From Muscardinus avellanarius (lineage: Eukaryota > Chordata > Mammalia > Rodentia > Gliridae), in contig OY726560.1 of NCBI GenBank assembly GCA_963383645.1, forward strand, positions 69,379,023 to 69,443,022: DNA of 64,000 nucleotides, in the 5' to 3' direction. Positions 1 to 11,564 of the stretch are shown here, one piece after another; position 1 is the stretch's first letter; each line of letters begins with the position of its first letter. Position numbers and translations under genes: made by a program. Below the pieces are notes generated by a model that searched no databases, had not been told where the DNA came from, and worked only from the letters and a program-made list of their open reading frames with translations.

Positions 1-208
1 CCTTTTTAATCTGGTGTTTGCTGCCCACCCCGCATTTCCATCAACATTTATCTTATCAGGTAGCTCTTCCATATTCATCATGTAGCTCACTTAACATTTT
101 ATGTGGTTCTGATCATTCTCATCAGTGAAAACTTCATTCATTGGCTTTCCTCTCTCCCCCTCTGCCCTATTAGTTGCTTCTTGTCTTTCTCCTTTGCTGA
201 TTCTCTTC

Positions 209-271
<63 letters not shown>

Positions 272-274
272 TCC
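209..274. repeat. (TTTC)n microsatellite
   Basis: About 16 near-perfect TTTC units. The Leu/Ser/Phe-rich open frames across it are low-complexity artefacts. Confidence 0.97.
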
Positions 275-368
275 CAATGGTACAGTGACCTGGGGAATCA
301 GTCTTTAGTTTTCTTTTCTTCTCCATCTGTGTTTTTCCCTTGGAGATTTCATCTATCTAGCTAATATC

Positions 369-411
<43 letters not shown>

Positions 412-611
412 TGTGGCACTGGAGATGGAACCCAGGGGCATTCTACCTCCGAGCTGCACCCCCAGCCCTATTTTTTATTCTTTATTTTGAAACAGGATCT
501 CACTGAATTGCAAAGGGCCTCTCCAAGTAGCTGAAGCTGTCAGCAAACCATGATTCTCTGGTCTCAGCCTCCCGAATGCTGGGATTACAAGCGTGCACCA
601 CCAAGCCCGGC
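369..611 (-). mobile_element. B1-dID SINE, antisense, with (TTTA)n tail
   Basis: It reads (TTTA)n (369-412), then the reverse complement of the ID-like half (gatggaacccaggggcattctacctc...) and the B1 half ending at ccaagcccggct. The A-rich 3' tail has become a TTTA microsatellite on this strand. Confidence 0.9.
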
Positions 612-639
612 TCCAGCTTCATAAATATTACCTATATGC

Positions 640-1480
640 TGAAAGCCTCCACATTTTTGGCCAGACTCCTCTTCCTAAGTCCAGACCTGTCTTATCGGTA
701 TCCTTACTTGGATACCTACTAGACATCTCAAACTCATGTCCATAGGGAGTTTCTGATCTTCATTCCTTCATATTGGCACAGCATTTCCTAACCCATGGGA
801 CAGGAAGTCCACTCATTTATTTGATCTGGACAATATTTTTGAATTAATCTTTGACTCTTTCACATTCATATGAAACCATTAAGAATTCATATTTTCTCTG
901 TCTTTAAAATATATCCATAATCTCCCCCTGCCATCCACCTCTTCTGTTCTCACTCTGATGAGAAGCAACACCATCCCTCTTTGCTGGCATATCCAAGTAG
1001 ACCCCTGACATGGGTACCCTGGCTCATTTCTTCTACTCCACAGTATATCCCCAAAATACCATCCAGAATGTATCTGCTCCAATCTGCAATGTGTTCTGAT
1101 TAAAAAAAAAAAAAAAAAAAAACAAAAAACTCCTCATGATGCCCTGAACACCCAAAAGATCTACTACTCCACCTCCAGTACCTCTGCTACTCTTTGAACC
1201 ACTCCCCCTCCCCTACCACTCCCCCTCTCCCTCTCCTACTCACTGGTCTCTGCTATTTCTTGAACACACCAGGCTCATGGCCCATACTACCTTAGGATCA
1301 GCTATTCCCTTTGCAGGAATGCTTTTCCTCAGGCATCTTCTGTGCGCCTTACTCAAGCTGTTGCTCAAATCTTACATGATTGTTTGGGGGCTTGGTGTGC
1401 CCCTCCATTCTGAGATGACTCCCCAGCCTTGACTCTAAAACCTAATATAGCAGTGCATCTCTAGATCCCTTGAGACTGTC
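640..1480 (+). mobile_element. L2 fragment (decayed)
   Basis: Scattered L2 3'-region words occur in order: 'acatctcaaactcatgtcca' near 720, 'gcaacaccatccctc' near 965, 'gaacacaccaggctcatgg' near 1261 and 'tgcaggaatgcttttcctca' near 1313. An A-run (1101-1120) interrupts it. Assignment is from memory of the L2 consensus. Confidence 0.55.
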
Positions 1481-1489
1481 CCAAACTTT

Positions 1490-3320
1490 AATTAGTACAT
1501 GATATTGTACTTGGGAAATTGTCACATCACCATTTCTATTCAAGAATGACAAATGGGGAGCAGGTGGCCTAGAGACAAAGGCATAGTCCATGCCTCTGGA
1601 GCCTGCCTGTCATAAGCAGCTAGTCATGAGGTTCACAGGTGCCAAGTCTACCTGGAGACTACAGTAGGTTTAGGGCCCAGTGCCTCAATGAAGATAAAAC
1701 GTTCCCCCTGAGAATATTTTCCTTCAACAACCCAAAAACTGTAGCTGTGACCACTCTAGTCTCCTGACCCTGGCCACTGCTCAAAGGTGTCCTCTCTTTC
1801 TTTATTTTTTTTTCTAATCCTCTAGTTCATTGAGTGGCCAGTAGAACCATGGCATGGTGCAGGTTGGCTTTCTTGCTATTTACCTGAGTTCACCTTGGGC
1901 TTGTGCCTCACACACATTACTGCACAGCCCTCAAGAGTCAAATTGGAATGAAAGTGGGAATAGAAATTATTAACTAAAATAAAATGTGATGTTATCTTTA
2001 GGTTTCAGTGGTGTGTGCTTTTCCTCTTCTCTCTGTACTATAGATGATGCAAAATTGTATGTACTTGACTGATAAGAGGAGAACAGGATGCTAACCATTA
2101 ACATATTTTGGTGCCAAGGCAACACCAATGTTATTCTGGTTTTGAAACAACAAGTAGGTCCTTTGTGGTTTTGATCTTTCCATTGTGAATGCAGGTTAGA
2201 GCACCACCTTATTTTGCAGCCAACTCTGACAATGGCGTGCACATCTCCAGTGCCCTTTCGCCTGCTGTTTCCAATATGTACTTCACCACGTCCCAGCAAT
2301 ACCTGATCCAGAAACCACCCATTTCTATGTTCTAACTCCTCCCAGCCAGTAATTATGCAAGCCCACTGTTGAGAGATGAAATTTAAAATGGATTAACATG
2401 CCCTTTATTGGAGATGGAATTAGGACATACAATTTAAAGTTTTCATGCAATATCAATACATAAAAATGTATAACCAAGGCTTAAAAAAATAAGGGAGCTT
2501 CCTGGTATAAAAAAATTCTTATCCCCTTTCTATTAAAAAAATTAAAGGAGTCTCATATATCTAAGTGTAAGAAAACATATTTCAATGTATGTTTAGTACA
2601 GACATTTGAAACGTGCGTCTCATGCTGCAGTGCACAACCGCTGTGGGGGCACCTCCCGTGTGCTCCACATGGAGCTGTGGCTATAATTGACTCTTCTGGA
2701 AAGGCTCCCTCAGACTTCTTCTTTAATTAGGATTAAAATGCACTGAGGGCCCACAGGAGAGGAAGGAGAGGCCTTTTATTTCAGTAATGATCATTTCTCT
2801 CAGGCAAGATCACCTTTCAGAAAAAGCTGTGTAGACCACTCTCTCTGCTCTCTCTAATCTTCACCAAGAGAGGTCCAGCCTGTGAAATTAGTTTTCATTG
2901 TTTCTTATCATCTGAAAATGACTTTAAGGCAGAAAGCTGTAGCAGAATGGCAATTGTTCATTTTTCCACTAAAAGACAATGTTGGGACCAATAGTGGCTT
3001 GGGGCATTTGTGACAAAAATAAAATCATACTTCACTGGGAAGGGCAGACACAGGATCTGAAGAAGGAAGAGTTGATAGGTTGTTTTAATGAGATAATGTT
3101 CCCCTCAAACCCTATCTGAGGAAAGGCAATTATGTAAATTAACATACACTGAAAACTTGAAAGACAGTGAAAGGGTCACCACAAATGGAGTATGTGAGTA
3201 AAAGCAGAATTCATGAGAGAAAAAGATAAATTATTTTACTACTAAAAATATAAACCTTTTGTGTGATGAAGCACCATAAGCCAATTTAAAAGAAAAAGAA
3301 AAAACTCAGGCAGGGAGATT
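1490..3320. other. Unclassified, mostly unique DNA
   Basis: I see no gene, RNA or recognisable repeat here. The segment 2590-2960 is of high complexity and contains homeodomain-type words (TTTAATTAGGATTAA near 2722-2736), the sort of composition seen in conserved non-coding elements; conservation cannot be judged from one sequence. Confidence 0.4.
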
Positions 3321-3337
3321 GCAACATATATGTCACT

Positions 3338-3470
3338 TGGGGAAGCAAAAGAAGAAAGAAAGAGAGAAAGAAAAATAAAAAAGAAAGACCAAGAGAATGG
3401 GAGAGGGAGGAAAGGAAGAGAGCGAGAGGAGGAGAGTGAGAGGGAAAGAGGAGAAAGAGAGAGAGAACAC
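3338..3470. repeat. Purine-rich low-complexity tract (GA/GAAA)
   Basis: Almost uninterrupted A/G sequence. Charged or Ser/Leu-rich open frames on either strand derive only from this composition. Confidence 0.9.
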
Positions 3471-3489
3471 AAATGCCTGCATAGAAGAC

Positions 3490-3845
3490 TGTTGTGGTGG
3501 AATGGTGGTCACTAGAGCATCAGAAAAAGATGGGGAATGAGAGACACAGGCCTCTGAGGTCTCATCAGTGGTACCAAAAGACAAAGAGGAGAAATGAGCT
3601 CTGGTGACCTGTACCTAGTAGAGTATTTATAGTTTACAACTATCCATGATATATTTCAAAATAATCAGGAAAAAATAAACAGAAAATTTCTACCATAATA
3701 GAAATGATTATCATTGGAGAAGATAAAAATGCTAATTGCCTTGGTTTGATTATTACATATTATAGACATGTATCAAATCATCATGCTGAACCCTATAAAT
3801 ATGTATAAGTATTATATGTCAATTGAAAAAATTTCTTATAATACT
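3490..3845 (+). mobile_element. Old L1 3' UTR fragment (L1M-type)
   Basis: It contains the typical old-L1 3' UTR string of 'gtttacaactatccatgatatatttcaaaata', 'ctaattgccttggtttgattattacatat', 'tagacatgtatcaaatcatca' and 'ccctataaatatgtataa' in order, ending just before a split SINE. Subfamily uncertain. Confidence 0.65.
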
Positions 3846-3932
3846 AAGAAGAATTGACCCCAAGGGCAGTCTACCTCTGGGCTATATCCCAGCTCTTTTT
3901 ATTTATTTATTTTTTATTTTGAAATAGGATCT
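3846..3932 (-). mobile_element. B1-dID SINE, antisense, left part (split by L1 insertion)
   Basis: Reverse complement of the ID-like half (ccccaagggcagtctacctctgg...). It breaks off at gaaataggatct and resumes at 6509 after the L1-derived insertion. The break at identical 12-mers proves later insertion. Confidence 0.85.
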
Positions 3933-4532
3933 CGGGCTCCAGACCAATGCACTCAAAAGCCCACCAGGCTCCAGAGAGGAGCGGTGGACAGCAAGCCGAG
4001 GTGAGCCGCTGTGGAACAGCTGGGCGGAATTGGGCAGATTTTTCGGCGCAGGAAGCATTTAAAGCTCCCAGGGGCTGGGCTCAGCACACCCTGCAGGGAC
4101 ACAAAGCAGAGCTCAAAACCAGAGAAGAAATACGCCAGCTTCACAGCCAAGGACGTGGCAGCAGCGCTATATTGTCGCCCGCGGCAGCAGCAGTGAATTC
4201 ACTGAGTCCACTACAGCTCCATCAGCGCACTCAACAACATTGAGTCAAATTGCGGCCCCTAGAGGAGAAATCCCTGTACTGCACTCCCAGGGACTTGCCC
4301 AGTGGGGGAGTGGCAGTGGCAGAGATATCACACCATAGAAGAACGCCCAACCTGGCACCCCCCCATGGTCTAAAGCAGCCTCATTTGACTCCCTGGGTCT
4401 AAGACTCTGTGATACAACCCAGCAAAGGAGTAGTAGTGACTGAGATACCACAGACTCAAGATCCAGAGCACCATAAGTGAAGTCATAGTGACCCAAGGGA
4501 AGAACCCAGAGAAGGCACAAACTTCCAAAATC

Positions 4533-5449
4533 ATGGGAAAGAGGAATAACAATGGAGCAATGAATGCCCACAACCCCACAACATCAGAACTCGATAAAAC
4601 AGAAATTCAGAGATTTCTAGAAGATCAAATCAGGAAAATAACTGTAGAACTAATAGAGGTGTTTCGAAAAGAATTCAGAGAGAGCCAAAAAGAGATAAAG
4701 GATGAAATTAATGAAGTAAAGGCCTCAATTCAAAGTACAAACAACTGATTAGACCACATGGAGAATAGAATCTCACTCCTAGAAGATGACCATTCAAAAA
4801 ATGGACGCATAGTTTCTAATTTAGAAAAAAAATCCAACAACAGGAATCTGACATTGAAGAAATATGGGCCCATTTTAAGAGAGCTAACTTAAGAATAATT
4901 GGAATAGAGGAGGGAAAAGAAGGTGAAACCAAAGGGATCAACAATCTCTTCAAGGAAGTAATAGCAGAAATTTTTCCAAACATAGAGCAAGAGGTTGATA
5001 CACAGGTCCAGGAAACTTATAGAATTCCCTTTAGACAGGATCGGAGAAGAGGATCCCCACGCCACATAATTGTCAAAATGACCAATGTGGAAGCCAAGCA
5101 GAGAATCTTAAAGGCAACAAAAACAAAGGGCCAAGTGACATTCAGAGGCAAACCAATTAGAATCACTCCAGACTTCCCAAACCAAGTCATGAGAGCCAGA
5201 AGGGCTTGGAGTAACATATTCTAAACTCTGGAAGAAAACAACTTCCAGCCAAAAATTTCCTACCCAGCAAAACTTTCTATAAAATTAGATGGGGAAATAA
5301 GAAGCTTCCATGACAAACAGAAACTGAAGGAATTTATGTCTTCAAAACCAGCGCTAGAGAAAATACTCAAAGAGATTAACTACAAAGAAGAAATAGGTAA
5401 CACACACCAGAACCAGAGAAACAAGATTTTCCATCCAACAGATAACTAA
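4533..5449 (+). pseudogene. L1 ORF1 (ORF1p), inactivated
   Basis: It starts ATGGGAAAGAGG and would encode about 305 residues of L1 ORF1p, the RNA-binding trimeric chaperone of the L1 ribonucleoprotein. Visible parts: an N-terminal Lys/Glu-rich coiled-coil region; an RRM with RNP2-like LRIIGIEEG (near 4890) and the RHIIVKMTNVEAKQRIL stretch (near 5060-5110); and a C-terminal domain with KISYPAKLSIKLDGEI (near 5250) and HDKQKLKEF. Disabling changes: TGA at 4746, a one-base deletion in the A-run near 4826-4833, TAA at 5222, then the expected end TAA at 5447-5449. The minus-strand open frame at 5017-5217 is a shadow. Confidence 0.88.
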
Positions 5450-5459
5450 GATTGGTTAT

Positions 5460-6170
5460 CTGTGGAGATTCATTATTTATGTTAGTCTTTTACCCATCTC
5501 TAAATTGTATTGTTTGCTTTTATTGTTGTTAATTTTTAGGATTTCTAGTTGGACTATTAATATACCTTCAGATATAGCATTTGGAAATATTTTATCCCAT
5601 TCTATCAGTAACTTTTAACTCTGTTTACATTGTCTTTGGATATACAATATTTTTTTTTTAGGGAGTTTGTTTACCCTTCTGTTGCCTGTGCCATTGAAAT
5701 TATATCCAAGAAATCACTGCAAATTTCAATGTTGTGAGATTTTATGACCCAGATTTTCTTCTAAAAGTTTATAGTCTTAAGATTTATATTTAGGTCTTTT
5801 ATGTATTTTGAGTTAATATTTGTATATGAGATTAGGTAAGGGTCCAATTTTATTCTTTTTTATGTAATTATTATTTTTCAACAATATTTAGTTAAAAGAT
5901 TATTATTTCCTCCACCAAATGTTCGTGGAAACCTTGTCAAAAATAACTTGACAATATTTGGAAGAATTTAGCTCTAGGCTTTTATTTAACTCCAATGGTT
6001 TATATATCTGCCTTTATAACAGTATTACACTGTTTCAATTATTGTAGCTTTATATGGTTTGAAATCAGAAGATATACATCTTCTAGCTTTGTTCTTTTTT
6101 GAGATCATTTTGGGTATCTAGATTCCATATTTCATATTAGGATAGATTTTTTTCTGAAAAATAAATAAAT
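5460..6170 (-). mobile_element. Antisense old L1 ORF2-3' segment inside the half-L1
   Basis: On the + strand this reads as reverse-complement L1: 'tgttgcctgtgccattgaaattatatcca' (5679), 'tattttgagttaatatttgtatatgag' (5806), 'ctttataacagtattacactgtttcaattattgtagctt' (6013) and 'tctagctttgttcttttttgagatcattttgg' (6081). It is more diverged than the flanking ORF1. It may derive from a template switch or an older L1. Confidence 0.65.
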
Positions 6171-6508
6171 AAATGTATGATAGTTTCACCTAAAAAAAAG
6201 AAAAAAAAATTCTCTGGTATGAAAGAAAGCAAAAAGAAATATTGAAATGTTATCTTTAAGTCATCAAAAGCTTGGTATCAGACAAATGAAACTGTTATGT
6301 GAGATTATCATTTTTAATTTTGGATAAATTGCTATAATACTAGATATCAACCACTAAGCCAAGCATGGGAAGGAGAGATGGGGAGGAAACGGGGTGGGGA
6401 TCAGGTAGGGGCTAACTGGGCGATGTGTGCATGTATGTCTACAAAAGTTTTTTTTTATCCCAATATGATGTATGACTACAGTGCACCAATAAAAAAAATT
6501 TTTAAAAA

Positions 6509-6625
6509 GAAATAGGATCTAACTAAATTACTGCATGCTAGCCTCAAACCGATGATTCTCCTGTCTCAACCTCTCAAGAACAAGGACTACAGGCGTGTGC
6601 CATCACACCTGGCTTTAACTGAAAA
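6509..6625 (-). mobile_element. B1-dID SINE, antisense, right part (resumes after L1)
   Basis: Continuation of the SINE broken at 3932: ...gaaataggatctaactaaattactgc... to ...aggcgtgtgccatcacacctggct. Confidence 0.85.
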
Positions 6626-6673
6626 TGTTTATAAAAAGAAAAGAACAGAAAGTTCACAAAAGAACAAACACCA

Positions 6674-6860
6674 GCCGGGCATGGTGGCACACACTTGTAA
6701 TCCCAGCATTTGGGAGGCTGAGACAGGAGGGACAGCATAGCTATTTTGTGAGGCCCTTTGAAAATCACTGAAACCCTGTTTCAAAATAAAGAATAATAAT
6801 AAAAAAAAGAGCTGGAAGTGTAGCTTGGAGGTAGAATGCCCCTGGATTCCATCCCCAGTA

Positions 6861-6898
<38 letters not shown>
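6674..6898 (+). mobile_element. B1-dID SINE ending in (AC)n
   Basis: A full dimer from gccgggcatggtggc to ccatccccagta, followed by (AC)n at about 6861-6898. A perfect 13-bp duplication AGAACAAACACCA flanks it (6661-6673, 6899-6911), so the AC microsatellite lies inside the insertion as its tail. Confidence 0.95.
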
Positions 6899-6902
<4 letters not shown>

Positions 6903-7124
6903 CAAACACCAATGAATATAACAAAAGAGGTAAACTTCATAAATAACTGAGGAAATTTAAGTTAAAACAAAATCAGTTTGTACTATTAAATGAACATAGA
7001 ATTAAACAAAAAATTAAGATACTGTGAGAACTTATTTTAAAAAGATTTATATTCATTATGGCAAGAATATCAACATAAAAGAGTAGAGGGAATATATAAA
7101 TTGTTAAAAACATTTAAAATTGTA

Positions 7125-7325
7125 ATGCAAGCATGGTGGTGTGCCTGTAACCCCAATACTTGGGAGGCTGAAATAGGAGAATCATAGACTTGAGGAAACC
7201 TCAGCAGTATAGCAAGAATCTCAGCAACCTAGCAAAGCAACAAAAAATAAAAAGGTCTAGGGATGTAGCTTGGAGATAGAATGCTCCTGGGTTCTATCCC
7301 CAGTACCACTACCAAAACCAAAATT
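7125..7325 (+). mobile_element. B1-dID SINE, older copy
   Basis: Both halves are recognisable (gcatggtggtgtgcctgtaac ... gttctatccccagtaccact). Imperfect duplication a-attgtaat at both ends. Confidence 0.85.
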
Positions 7326-7433
7326 ACTTACATTGTAATATCTCCTGAACCTAGTAATTCAACACCTAGGAAAAATGTAATTATCTTTAATTTGAGCTTT
7401 GATGTTTAAACTTAAAACCTAATAAATTATTTG

Positions 7434-7752
7434 CATTTTTGGTACTGAAGATTGAATGCAGAGAAATAGTGCTTCCAAGTTATACTCCCAGTCTTTTTAA
7501 TTTTTATTATTTTAACATATTTTTATTGGTACATTGTAGCCTCACATCATAACGCATGTACTTCCGAGTGACAGAGACAAACATGCACACAGTACTTGGC
7601 GAGCTCCCCTCCAACACCTTCCCCAGTCCTCCCCTTCCCTATACAGGCTCTCTGAGGGTCTTGCTAAATTACTGAGGTTGGCCTCAAAACTATGATCTTC
7701 CTGTCTCAGCCTCCCAGGTGTAAGGATTACAGCCATGAACCACCACACTCAG
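7434..7752 (-). mobile_element. Antisense B1-dID SINE split by an L1 3'-end fragment
   Basis: ID half at 7434-7515, B1 half from about 7655 to 7752. The intervening 7516-7654 is the reverse complement of an L1 3' end (ttttattggtacattgtagc...), a short 5'-truncated L1 insertion into the SINE. Confidence 0.75.
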
Positions 7753-7759
7753 TAATTAT

Positions 7760-8320
7760 TAGCATCTTATTAAATGGCATTGCATATTGAGTTAGGTGGA
7801 TTTAAAACATCTCAATGAGAAACTTCCTAATACAATACCCAATTTTCTTACAAATAAAAAATACCTCATAACTTACTTCCCCCATTTATTTTCGTCCTCA
7901 TACACGTTGTCTCCCTCCAACTTGGGACTCTGTTTTATTGTCCTCAAAGGAAGAAGAGGCAGCAAGATACTGGCCCTAACTTTAGGGGGACTTGAGTTGC
8001 CTCCCATCTCGGTGTCCTACTGCCTGTGCCTGGGACAGTCGGTCAGCTCCTACTAATTTCAGTTACTCATGTCACCAAGTGGCAATAATCGTCCAACCCA
8101 AGCCTTAAAGTAGTCACTAGTATTACATGCAATTCTGTGTATGATCACTTAGCCAAGGACCTGCCTCTTACTAAACTCTTAATTAAGAATAATTCTTAGA
8201 TAAAACATATAAACATCATGTGTGTCTTTAAATATTACTATTTATACCTTAAATATGGAAGTGTTTTAAAATTCTATTGCTACTGACATATATTAAAATT
8301 CTGGGCCGTCAGATATAAAA
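7760..8320. other. Unclassified AT-rich DNA
   Basis: No gene or recognisable repeat. The 86-codon frame near 7796-8056 has no known domain and no splice context I would trust. Confidence 0.4.
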
Positions 8321-8329
8321 ATAGCACTG

Positions 8330-8510
8330 TTTTGTTTCTGTGATGAATAGTACTCTGGGGAAATTGCCCCTAACAGTGAAAAATTTGAAAAAAAAATCTT
8401 AAGTTCATACAAAATTGAATTCATTTAAATAAATTGGCATATCTATAAAAGATGGAACACTATAAAGCTATCAAATTATGTTATAGATAATCATTAAGTT
8501 ATATTTGGTG
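8330..8510 (+). mobile_element. L1 ORF2 3'-end fragment (old L1M)
   Basis: Words such as 'ttaaataaattggcatatctataaaagatggaacactataaagctatc' resemble the end of the L1 region that reads 'ttggtatatccatacaatggaatactatgcagcc'. Decayed. Confidence 0.45.
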
Positions 8511-8751
8511 GGTGTGTATGCGGACCTCTGTTTTCCCATCTGTGAAACTAGGGACAGATTAAAGATGATTCTTGGCCACTATTTTTATCCACTTTTTCTG
8601 TAAGTTTTAATAATTTAGTTTTGGGGTATTATTGGAGTGGATTGGGGAGCTCAGAGGTGACATGAAGGTATTTTACCTACACTGCAAAAAATATGGGGTG
8701 AATAGAAGAGTTTGTTGTGCTAACTAGATTATTTTCAAGAATAATGGAATA

Positions 8752-8939
8752 GCCGGGCGTGGTGTCGCACGCTTGTAATCCCCTCCCTTGGGAGGCGGAG
8801 ACAGGAGGATCATGCTGGTTCGGTGCCAGCTTTGCTGGCTTTAGAGACCCTGTTTCCAAATTAAAAAATATAAAATAGGTCTGGGAGTGTAGCCCGGCGG
8901 TAGAAAGGCTTCCAGGAACCCCAGTGCCACAAAAAAAAG
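8752..8939 (+). mobile_element. B1-dID SINE, 'gtctgggagtgtagcc' subfamily
   Basis: Carries the shared variants ggaggcggagacagg, gagaccctgtttccaaat, ggtctgggagtgtagcccgg and ttccaggaaccccagtgcc. See the same subfamily at 14258, 25270, 32255 and 49793. Confidence 0.93.
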
Positions 8940-9570
8940 AGCAATGGGATCTGAATGATACCCCAGAAATTGTGCAACATGGTAGCCTGCACGTGACCCC
9001 ACTTGCTCCAAGTAGGAGACTTCCACAGCACATGTTGATAGAGATGGGACCAGAGAGTCCAACGAGAAAGATATCAACAACCCAAATCTTGCTTCAACAA
9101 CCATCAGGAGAGATTCTCAATAATCATTTGATCATCTAGCAAAAGAGAAAAATACTTTGTTTCAGAAATTTGTACTCAGTCTTGTCATTGCAATCTAAAC
9201 TATCTGGAAAATCATGCAGAGGAAAAAGTGCAGAAAAGCACAAAATCTTAGGACAAGCATCCTCAGAAGCTGGAGAATGCTACCAGATGGAGCAAGTAAA
9301 TGCCAAATAGTTGCTATTGGTTTATTTCTCAGCGGTAGAAGGTTCATCTAAGTAGGCACCCCGGAGTTTCTTCTCCGAGTCATTCTCTCCCTTTGAGCTC
9401 ATGCTCCTCTGCCCTGACCCCAGGTCCCATCCTCATCCTCCCCTGGCTCCTTAGAGTGAAGGCGGGGAACTTGTAGGTCTAAAACGGAAAAGCTACATTC
9501 TATATGACCAAGCAGTCAGGAACAATCACATTTCTTTACAAGGAAGAAAAAAACCCACAAGCAGGTAAGT
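8940..9570. other. Unclassified unique DNA
   Basis: No gene or repeat recognised. The frame at 8924-9139 partly overlaps the SINE tail and is not credible as a gene. Confidence 0.4.
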
Positions 9571-9574
9571 CTGA

Positions 9575-9672
9575 AGTTAGAATTCTGGTCAGAATCTCTA
9601 GGGTGGGTCCAACCATCTGTGTTGTTCCAGCCTCTTAGGTGGCTCTGATGCCCCAAATTGAAGAACTACTAA
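9575..9672 (+). mobile_element. MER5A-like hAT MITE fragment
   Basis: gaattctggtcagaatctctagggtgggtccaaccatctgtgttg ... tctgatgccc ... attgaagaactact follows the MER5A consensus order (agaatctc...gggtgggtcc...gattctgatgc...gaaccact). Confidence 0.6.
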
Positions 9673-11560
9673 TCTGCTCCAATCTATTTTTTTTTCTGTC
9701 TTCTACTGAGTCTGAGCAGAAAAACTCAGAAGGATATTATGTCACTAGCCACCTACGAAGATCTCCTTGCTCATTTTCTTTTATGATGTCTGTTTAGGAG
9801 AGGCTATTTATCACAGGAATAATATATTAAAGTAGAAAAAGCAGCATGAATTCAGCCACAATTGTGCGCAGGAGTGTTTGATCCACACAAAGGAAGTCAA
9901 CTGAAAAACTGAAGCTTGAGTTTTAAAGATGCCTTCTGTATGGAGCACATATTAAGTAGAAGTCCCCCACTGCACCAGTGTGGTCTCTTTATTACTTCCC
10001 TATAACTTATTCTTGTAACCACCCTTCATAACAATATTATAATCCCAGTAATAATTTATTAGGCATCTAGTGCTTTATAAGTTGCTGCTGGATCTGGTCA
10101 GTGCCACTCCAACTTTGGTGTAACCTCCAATGGCATAAGACATCAAGGTGCTTTATTTTGAAAGCTTAGTAATTAAAAAGCGGAGAGATGAACAGTCCTT
10201 GGATCTTCACCCCACAGTTAGAGTTGAGTGACATTTTCTTCATTTATATATGCTATGATCTTTCTTTGCTCAGGGGTGAGAAGATCACACATTTAATAAG
10301 GGTTGAAAAAATTTTCCAAAGGAGCTAACATCAGACTGATATAACTTTGAGTTGCTGCAGTCTGCTCTTATGAAATGAATGTCACACAACCTTTGCAATC
10401 AGAGTCACAGGAGAAAGAATTCATCCAGGAGGGATTTTTTTCCCTTCTGATGGTTCTCTATCCAGAAAGCAATCTCCAGTTAAGCCCCATAGCAGCTTGC
10501 AAGATATGGGGGCTTCAGTGGCACTCTCTACTTAGCAAAACACACTGCACCTTTGGCACAGAAATGACCCGTTTGAATTAGGAGCAAGGCATGTGGCTCT
10601 GGGTGCTTTCCTTCCCAGATCACAAACACCCTGAGGCAGAAAACAGCCTTCTAGACTCTCTCTTATAGCAAGAACTAAAGTATGCAGCTTAAAAAATTTT
10701 GCACGCAAACACAATACATTACAATAATAGATTGTTCGCAATTTTGAATCAGTGGCTGAATATTCCAACTCAAAGCTATCAATGTCTAAAGTGAAGGACT
10801 GGTTCTTGGGTCTACCAACTAGTGACATCGTTGTTGACTCAGTGACTTCCATTGCTGTCTGTCATCATTAGTGTTAAAGTACTGTGCCTGATAGTGACTA
10901 CATTTTGAGGCTTTGGCCTGCTGTCCCCAGTTCCCCTCCTTCTCACCCATGTCTCCAATTGTCCAACCATATCTGGAATTCCACAAGTTAACATCTAATA
11001 GAATGCTGCCCCATCTCCATAAGTGTCAGAAGTAGAATCCCAGAGATCAGAAGTTCCAGGTAAAGGAGTGCAGAGGCAGGGGCTGGTTCTCCACTCCATT
11101 TGAAGATGAATGGCTATCTTCAGTGTTTTCTAACATGCCGGCCGCACCCCCTACTCCTGCCAAATGTACAGTCAGGGGCTAAACACATGTATCTTGTCCC
11201 AGGACTTGAAATTCACAATAAAGCATTGTAAGACTATCTGTGCCAGAAGATGATACAAGCCTGTGCTGTTTCTGCATTTGAAATCAGTGGGCTTCCACGA
11301 TTACTCTTTTATATGTTATTGTTATATCCCTTCTTCCAACCTATTCTTCCTCCACACAGTTTTCCCACATTTTTTGCACCATGACAAGCATGTACAGAAG
11401 AAACATGGGGTGCAGAAGAGCAGCCCAAGGGCATCGCCTTGCAGCTACTCAAGGGTCCACCCGTCTGTCCCGCCACCTTGCTCCACCTCCAATCCCTTTA
11501 TTTGAACACATACGTTTTAAGTAGATATAGAATGTCCCCTGAGGAACTCATTTATTTGTG
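9673..11560. other. Unclassified unique DNA
   Basis: No recognisable repeat or gene. Open frames at 10375-10581, 10532-10852 and 11263-11505 have no family resemblance I can name. Confidence 0.4.
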
Positions 11561-11564
11561 CTCA

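Larger units (their letters stand above)
3933..6508 (+). mobile_element. ORF2-less L1-derived insertion (half-L1-like)
   Basis: A single 2.58-kb insertion flanked by a perfect 12-bp target-site duplication, GAAATAGGATCT (3921-3932 and 6509-6520), inside an older SINE. Order: L1 5' UTR from cgggctccagacc (3933) to about 4532; broken ORF1 (4533-5449); an antisense old-L1-like segment (about 5460-6170); then the squirrel L1 3' end (about 6360-6490, ending tatgactacagtgcaccaataaaa) and an A-rich tail. No ORF2 endonuclease or reverse-transcriptase sequence is present in sense. The layout recalls HAL1 ('half-L1') elements, which carry ORF1 only and need an L1 in trans; a one-off rearranged insertion is the alternative. 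Confidence 0.8.

Noticed and set aside
209..274. CRISPR-like regular spacing of repeats
   Set aside because: The repeats are simple microsatellites in mammalian DNA with no spacers.
125..364. Leu/Ser/Phe-rich open frames over 103-364
   Set aside because: They are translations of a (TTTC)n microsatellite.
6674..6898. tRNA-like box in SINE right halves
   Set aside because: The ID-like half derives from tRNA-Ala but is part of a SINE; no functional tRNA gene is present.
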